From contig NC_061867.1 of NCBI RefSeq assembly GCF_907164915.1, positions 22,057,202-22,121,201 of the forward strand: a stretch of 64,000 nucleotides of DNA. The letters are read 5' to 3'. Position numbers and translations under genes: made by a program. The notes under the pieces are model-generated. The model was not told the DNA's origin, did not search any database, and was given only the letters and a program-made list of their open reading frames with translations. Numbering within the stretch: position 1 is the stretch's first letter; the number at the start of each line of letters is the position of its first letter. Below are positions 58,804 to 64,000 of the stretch, piece after piece. Origin of the DNA: Impatiens glandulifera. Taxonomy: Eukaryota; Streptophyta; Magnoliopsida; Ericales; Balsaminaceae.

Positions 58804-59640
58804 CTATTGCTTCAGTTGGGCTTCGGCACATTCAGCAAGGGTCGCAACATAAGACCGTATTTTCTCAAAAAACTTTCGGCAGAATCGCTTTAGTAGTGGA
58901 ACTGGCCGGGTCCTTGCGGTCCTTTGCGCTGCCGGGTCGCTTGCCACTCCGCCCATGTGAGGAATTTCTGTGCACCTAAGGTCAAGTTTTTCAGTGTTTA
59001 GAGCTGGCCTTGGTTGCTGCAATGTCCCCAGCGCCTGGTGTAAAAATAATTTCTTCCCACTTCGATTAAACTCCATACTTGGCTCAAAAATCCAGGCCAA
59101 ATCTTTTTCCTGAACCAGCATAACAGCAGCATCAAAGGAGCCATAGCTTCTAATTAAATTGTTAGGAATATCTTCCAAGGTCAATGCCTAGAGTGAAACA
59201 GTTTGGCCTTCAAGCTTACTCTTTACTTGCATTTTGGCAGCAACAATATATTCATCTAGGGTCTTTTCCAGCTGATTTCCATGCATCAAACTGGTCTGCG
59301 ACCGAGGAATTCCTTTTAGGACTGTGGTTCTGTCTTGCTTCTCATAGGATAGGGTCAGCTTTTCAAAGTCCCAAGAAGACGGGCCTAGAGTAATCAGCCA
59401 TTCAATTCCCAACACAATATCATATCCGTCCATGGAAATTACCTTCATTTCTGTTTGGTATTCATTGCCTTCCATCGACCACTTCAAGTCCTTGCAAATA
59501 CTAGAACATAACACATTAGACCCATCGACCACTCTAACTGATTACACCTGGGTTGCTATGCTTTTGTGGTCTATTTTCTCCAAAATCCTACTATTGATAA
59601 AATTGTGGGTGCTGCCTGTATCAATCAGGATCACCACCGG
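58804..59640 (-). pseudogene. Retropepsin-like protease and downstream region
   Basis: The minus strand encodes VVILIDTGSTHNFINSRIL (about 59590-59645), the aspartic protease active site DTG with the Gypsy-type STHNFI. In the same frame, after a TAA, comes a stretch with DGYDIVLGIEWLITLGPSSWDF, the conserved (V/I)LG.(E/D)WL region. A further stop precedes the 58804-59184 stretch (DIPNNLIRSYGSF..). The frame matches gag, so these were one polyprotein; a TAG at about 59666 now separates them. Confidence 0.8.
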
Positions 59641-59664
59641 TAGGTTCCCAACTTTGCCAAGAAT

Positions 59665-60771
59665 CTAGAGCGTTTGGAAAGCTTTAGACCCGGTCAAGGC
59701 ATGTAAGGATATGGCTGGTTCATCCCTTGAGCCGAGCAATGAAGGTAGATCATCTAAAACAGGTTCTTGGTCAGGTTCTTGATCTTCTTGATTGGCCGAG
59801 ACCATGAATAACTTTGATTTACACCTATGGTTTGGTTGGCATTTTTCATTGCAAGAGTAGCATAGGCCCTTCTTTCGCTTTTCATCCATTGATGCTGGGT
59901 CTAATTGCTTAACATGGCCCTGTTTTGCATTTGAAGAGGACCCATATGATGAATTCTTGAAGTCAGTATTGGTGCTCGACCCGGCTGTGTTGAATGGCGT
60001 GGGTAGCAACGGTGCTTCAGCGCTGTACAAGTTACCACTGCTCATTAAGGACCGATATGTTGCTTCTTGGACTTTAGCCATGGCCATGGCTTCGTTTAAA
60101 GAATCCAGGAATCGCAACCTGATGCAGTTCGCAATCTCTTCCCTTAGACCGGACAAGTAGCAATCTATGACGTACTCCTTTGGCATGCTGTAGAGTTTTT
60201 GAGAGATCGACATGTATCGCAGATTATATTCTTGAACCGACCCAACCTGTTTTAAATTCATCAGTTGTCTCATTGGTGTGTCATGTATAGAGGGCCCGAA
60301 TTGAGTCATAAGGTTTCTTTTGAACACGTCCCAAGATAAGGCTTCCATATGATTTCGGTTTTGAAGATATGACCCGTACCACATTCTTGCTTCTCCAGAA
60401 AAATGAATGGGGGCGATTTCTAATTTAGTGGCATCCTTAGTTTTGTCCACTCTGAAAAATTGTTCGGCAGAAATTAGCCAGCCCTCGACATCCGACCCAT
60501 CAAACCGAGGAAAATCGACCTTGGTTAGCCGAGTAGGAGGAGCATAGTGTTGGTCGCAGTTTTGGCCAGGGTGCGGGGGCCTAAATGGTGAAGGACCGTG
60601 GCAAGAATTATCATCATAGGGTCTGTGGAGGGGTTCTTGCACGTTTCCAGATGCCCCGCTCTCAAAGGCTGCCATTCTTTCTTCAGCCGCATCAAATCTT
60701 CGGTCTATGGCAGCTTGCATCGCGGCTGTTTGTTGGGACATGTTTTCAATAAGGGCCTTGAGCGCATCCAT
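59665..60771 (-). CDS. Gag protein of the non-autonomous LTR element (368 aa)
   Basis: Intact frame from ATG 60771 (MDALKALIENMSQQTAAM) with an N-terminal coiled-coil-like stretch, the Retrotrans_gag domain (FPRFDGSDVEGWLISAEQFF, ARMWYGSYLQ, LMNLKQVGSVQEYNLRY at about residues 85-210) and a zinc-knuckle-like CYSCNEKCQPNHRC near residue 305. It forms the particle that packages element RNA. The spacing of the knuckle (C-x2-C-x7-H-x-C) is that of Gypsy elements with a CF.CG.KY.PGH.C motif. It is intact, so could supply Gag, but expression is unknown. Confidence 0.85.
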   Translation of the reverse strand: MDALKALIENMSQQTAAMQAAIDRRFDAAEERMAAFESGASGNVQEPLHRPYDDNSCHGPSPFRPPHPGQNCDQHYAPPTRLTKVDFPRFDGSDVEGWLISAEQFFRVDKTKDATKLEIAPIHFSGEARMWYGSYLQNRNHMEALSWDVFKRNLMTQFGPSIHDTPMRQLMNLKQVGSVQEYNLRYMSISQKLYSMPKEYVIDCYLSGLREEIANCIRLRFLDSLNEAMAMAKVQEATYRSLMSSGNLYSAEAPLLPTPFNTAGSSTNTDFKNSSYGSSSNAKQGHVKQLDPASMDEKRKKGLCYSCNEKCQPNHRCKSKLFMVSANQEDQEPDQEPVLDDLPSLLGSRDEPAISLHALTGSKAFQTL

Positions 60772-60828
60772 TTCTGATTACTGGCGAGTTTCTACCATGT
60801 TGAGAATCGGCCAGCTCTGATACCAAGA

Positions 60829-61314
60829 TGTTAGACTTTAAATTATGACCGAGCCTTTCGAGTTCTTTAATTCAAGAAATAAGTTCTTGATTGTAGGGAC
60901 CAGGGACATAATTCAATTTTCAAGCGCAGCGGACATAGAATGAGATGAGAATTCGAGGTTAAGGAGAGAAGAGTCAAAGGGGAGAAGAGAAATACCACTA
61001 GATTACACCTAGCGGTCCAAGAAGGGGGAGGAGGACCGAGAGATAACTTAGAGCACCAAGTTCCAAAATATTCAATTCATAGCCCCAAAAAGTGGGGTGG
61101 GCATCACCATTTAAAGAGGCTGGTTTACCCCAGAGTTTTCGGTTACAACAAACTTTCAAAATAACAGAATTCAGTTCAAGAGAAATAAGAGAGAAACTAA
61201 ACAAAACAGAATTATTCCATAAAAAACATAAACTGGCCCATATGGACACTTGGGCCGAGAGACGAGTGCATAAAATATTTTAGGACCGAGGTTTTTGATA
61301 AGCAGTCAGTAACA
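60829..61314 (-). repeat. Right LTR of the gag-protease element (486 bp)
   Basis: Starts TGTTAGAC, ends GTAACA. It is preceded by the primer-binding site CCAGCTCTGATACCAAGA on the plus strand and followed by the GATTG target duplication. It is the 5' LTR in the element's orientation. Confidence 0.93.
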
Positions 61315-61744
61315 GATTGTTTCAAAGTTTGTAACAAAACCATCTAACAAAGGTCCTAACATTTTATAATGGAAAACTAAAAGTTGATAAAAAGATGCAT
61401 GATATATGAACACAATGCATGCTCCATCACATGGGCAAAGAGTGGCACATTATTAGGAACTAGAATCGAGAATTAGGTTAGAAGGAAAGAATTGATAAAA
61501 TTGTATTTATGAACAAAGTGAGAATAACCATACAGATAAAAAAAATTTGTAACTACTAAATTCATTCAACTTTCATGAGGGAGCAACCGAGGGTAGGATA
61601 AACTAAATAAATACTAATATGTAGCAAAAAAAATATTAACAAATTGTTAGGATAACTTAAGAATGTTTACTTAATTTCAAAGTATTACACACTTATATTC
61701 CAAAATAAAATCCAAATATGATACAACCCCTTTTAGGATTTGAG

Positions 61745-62035
61745 TACATCGTGAATTGAAGATATTGAATATTTTTCTTTTATTGTTGTCAAGTTCAATT
61801 TTCTTATAATCAACACCCATCTTGGCATCATTTTTCTGCACTAACACCATTGGGGAGGAATATGCGCTATTATTATATCATATAATGTCGGTGCCTAACA
61901 ATTTTGCAATTAATTTCTCAATCTCATTTTTCTATACTGAATGATATTGATAGGGTTGAAGATTGATTGTATTTGTGCCTTTTTGAGTGGTAGTTTATAA
62001 TATATTTTTTTTCTCTTTGGAGGCAGTATAGTAGG
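61745..62035 (-). pseudogene. Gypsy reverse-transcriptase N-terminal remnant
   Basis: The minus strand reads NEIEKLIAKLLGTDII, a stop, YNNSAYSSPMVLVQKND, then GVDYKKIE, matching the start of Ty3/Gypsy reverse transcriptase (EIEKLV..ML..GII..S.SP.SSPV.LV.KKDG...CVDYR.LN). The preceding PPKREKKYIINYHSK corresponds to the usual segment before it. No catalytic core remains. This is an old fragment unrelated by position to the adjacent LTR element. Confidence 0.7.
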
Positions 62036-62187
62036 CTTCTTAAATAAGTCTTTATTAGTATCTTAATAATTGATTCAAATTTCCCCCTTATTTTTCAGTT
62101 GTTTGAGTTGATTGAAAAAAATGTGTTTGTGTTGGTGTTGTCGTTGCTGGTATCATATATGTCATTCCATCTTTTTGTAGCAATATG

Positions 62188-62420
62188 CACTAGTAAAAAA
62201 AGTTATATAAAGTTAGAAAAAACGGACGTTATTGATCGAAAAACATACGTCCTTATTGAAAGACAGTTCAGAATTTTCGAACGCCAACAGACCCTATAAA
62301 GGGCGACAATATTGACCAATAACATCCGTTCTTGTTAAAGACACTATTGACTGATAGTGTCAGTTTGTTTTACGGACACAGTTAACTAATAGTTTCCGTT
62401 TATTTTACCAACGTTATTTA
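62188..62420 (+). mobile_element. CACTA-like transposon end
   Basis: CACTAGTAAAAAAAG starts at 62188. It is followed by repeated motifs of the form (T)TATTGA(C/T)C(G/A)A and (A)(C)GTCC / CCGTT (for example GACGTTATTGATCG, ATTGACCAATAACATCCGTT, TTAACTAATAGTTTCCGTT). CACTA transposons have such ends with subterminal repeats. No other end or transposase is seen, so it may be truncated or extend past the window. Confidence 0.4.
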
Positions 62421-63649
62421 TGATTTGTTTGAAATTTTAAAATCGAAATTGTCATTTCTAAACCTGTACAAATTAATAAATAAGATATAAATATAATCCT
62501 TAAAAAAACATAAATCAATTCAAAAAGTATCATTAACATTATTTTACAAAATATTACAACCCACATAAAATATCATTACCATTGTTTTACAAAAGATTGC
62601 CACCTACAACCAAAAATTGAGAAAATCAATACGCCTATGTGCTGAAGTAAATATATTGCATATGTATTGTAAAATCATATCTTCCATTTTGTTTTTCTCC
62701 ATTTCAATAAGTTCACTTAATATTTTAACCACAATTTTTTTCTTTCTACTAATTTTCTGATTCCTACCAAAGAGTTTTTTATCTAGAAAACTGAAGATGA
62801 CAATTGTTTTTACTCCATTTTCCGTTATTTTTGCGAAGGCAAAACTTTTATTACTTTATTGTCTTCTTTTGGAAGAAAAAAACTTAAATACAAAAACAAT
62901 TGATTTAATTTATGTATATAAATAATTATTAATACATAACTAAATTTAAAAAAAAAACTTTGTTCTATTGTTGATTCAGCATCCTGTGTATAATGATAAT
63001 ACAATACAAACAATAAATAAACATCCCTTAAATTTTTATTAAAACATTCATTTATATGTAATTTTTCAAAGTATCACAACTAATAAGAGGATAAGCATTT
63101 GCTCTCAAGTCACTTTTACAATACACCAACTAAAACACACATACTAATTTTTGTAACAGTCCATAATGTTTGTATAATGCTTGCTAAACAATGATCACAA
63201 GGGTATTGTTTAAATGTAAATTTAGTCCATTTAGGAAAGTATTAACTCTTTTGAAGAAGCAAACTTCAACTCTCTAGTTAATATTTATATGATACAAATT
63301 CTATTTATTTGCAGTTGTAGTAGATAATATAATTCTGATTGTAACCATGTTTGCAACAGTTAAACAAAACTAATAGTATAGAATCAATATCATTTCACCA
63401 CAAATAAAAAATTAGAATAATGAATTAGACAAAATATATACTTCCATTGACATTTTCATATGATTTTACTAAACCATTCATTATAGAATCATGAATTAGA
63501 AAAAATAACAAGAAAATCTGAATACTACATCACCTTCTTTCTCATGGCCACCCTTTAGATTCATTTTTAACCCCTCCATATTTACCGATCTAATCAGCTT
63601 CTTCACCTATGCATCCAATATTTTGTAGTCTCCTCGTGACGATTTGTAG
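62421..63649. other. Gene-free AT-rich DNA
   Basis: No gene or repeat recognised. Possibly interior of the CACTA-like element or ordinary intergenic DNA. Confidence 0.5.
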
Positions 63650-63817
63650 ATGATGACTCTATCGCACAACAGATCGAGTAGTCAGCTTAATGCTAAGGCC
63701 CTGGAGTTTATCGATGACCTTGGCTTTGTCGAGGGTCGATCTGACTCAACTGAGGGTTGTGAACTTGTGATACCTCCACCTCAATCATCGCCTCCCGGAT
63801 TAGTACGTGTCTACTAG
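63650..63817 (+). CDS. Small unassigned reading frame (55 aa)
   Basis: ATG to TAG encoding MMTLSHNRSSSQLNAKALEF, then IDDLGFVEGRSDSTEGCELV and IPPPQSSPPGLVRVY. The DNA here is less AT-rich and the composition (Asp/Glu/Pro) looks more like coding sequence than its surroundings. I do not recognise the product; it could be an exon of a gene running off the right edge, or part of a transposon. Confidence 0.25.
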   Translation: MMTLSHNRSSSQLNAKALEFIDDLGFVEGRSDSTEGCELVIPPPQSSPPGLVRVY

Positions 63818-64000
63818 GTCTTACATCTCCATTTCATGTAATAAGAATGTATTGTTCATAGACAATATTGATGAGCTTACTCAGAGATTATTGAATGTTG
63901 AAGTGTTTAACTAAGTCTTTATCTACCGACTTATGCAAACTACTCTTTGTTATTTACTTGTATTCATGGGTAGATAAGAAGAGGCGTATGTATTTGATCT

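Larger units (their letters stand above)
58245..61314 (-). mobile_element. Non-autonomous LTR retrotransposon (gag and protease only)
   Basis: LTRs 58245-58720 and 60829-61314 (TGTTAGAC...GTAACA) are nearly identical. A perfect 5-bp target duplication GATTG flanks the element (58240-58244, 61315-61319). A primer-binding site (complement TGGTATCAGAGC) lies next to the right LTR and a purine tract (complement of AATCTCCCCCTTCG) next to the left. The 2.1-kb interior codes on the minus strand for an intact gag and a protease remnant. There is no reverse transcriptase, RNase H or integrase. It must rely on another element, and high LTR identity points to a recent insertion. Confidence 0.93.

Overview
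This window looks like AT-rich nuclear DNA from a flowering plant, most likely a eudicot. It holds a spliced chloroplast-targeted fatty-acid synthesis gene, a TPS-b type terpene synthase family, plant LINE, Copia, Gypsy and Mutator-like elements, and long (AT)n tracts. Two genes appear intact, both on the minus strand. One is plastid enoyl-ACP reductase (48844-51768, 12 coding exons, 394 residues). The other is the Hsp90 co-chaperone AHA1 (53817-55039, 3 exons, 352 residues), which has a three-module heat-shock element just upstream. Nearly everything else is decayed genes and transposable elements.

Layout. 1-4320 is a decayed LINE on the minus strand, abutting a Gypsy gag fragment (4321-5200). 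6076-10572 is terpene synthase pseudogene A, with all seven exons recognisable but several disabling lesions. It is followed by a miniature LTR element (TRIM-like, 11433-11969) and a Gypsy remnant with a DUF7745-like domain and gag (about 12140-13550, resuming at 23813-24786). That remnant is split by a Copia element (13557-23812). The Copia right LTR is itself split by a 5.15 kb Mutator-like element (18604-23756, 9-bp target duplication). This element has about 1.07 kb terminal inverted repeats and carries pieces of a Rab7 GTPase gene and an alpha-L-arabinofuranosidase (GH51) gene. At 25261-26581 lies a 1.3 kb palindrome of two plant-mobile-domain fragments. 27583-28680 holds a Ca2+-ATPase (ACA type) pseudogene.

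The stretch from about 7693 to 25260 (block A) was duplicated as about 29458 to 47005 (block B). B carries terpene synthase pseudogene B (32658-42604), which lacks exons 1-2. Its exon 3 is interrupted by another Copia element (32925-40626, 5-bp target duplication CATAG), and an 11-bp deletion removes its NSE/DTE metal-binding motif. The same TRIM and Gypsy remnant follow. Copia 1 and the MULE are only in A and Copia 2 is only in B, so these insertions are best explained as later than the duplication.

After the two intact genes the right flank is intergenic, with a young-looking 3.07 kb non-autonomous LTR element (58245-61314, gag plus protease only, 5-bp target duplication GATTG), a Gypsy reverse-transcriptase remnant, a CACTA-like transposon end and a short unassigned reading frame near 63650. 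All identifications come from reading motifs by eye; no database search was run.
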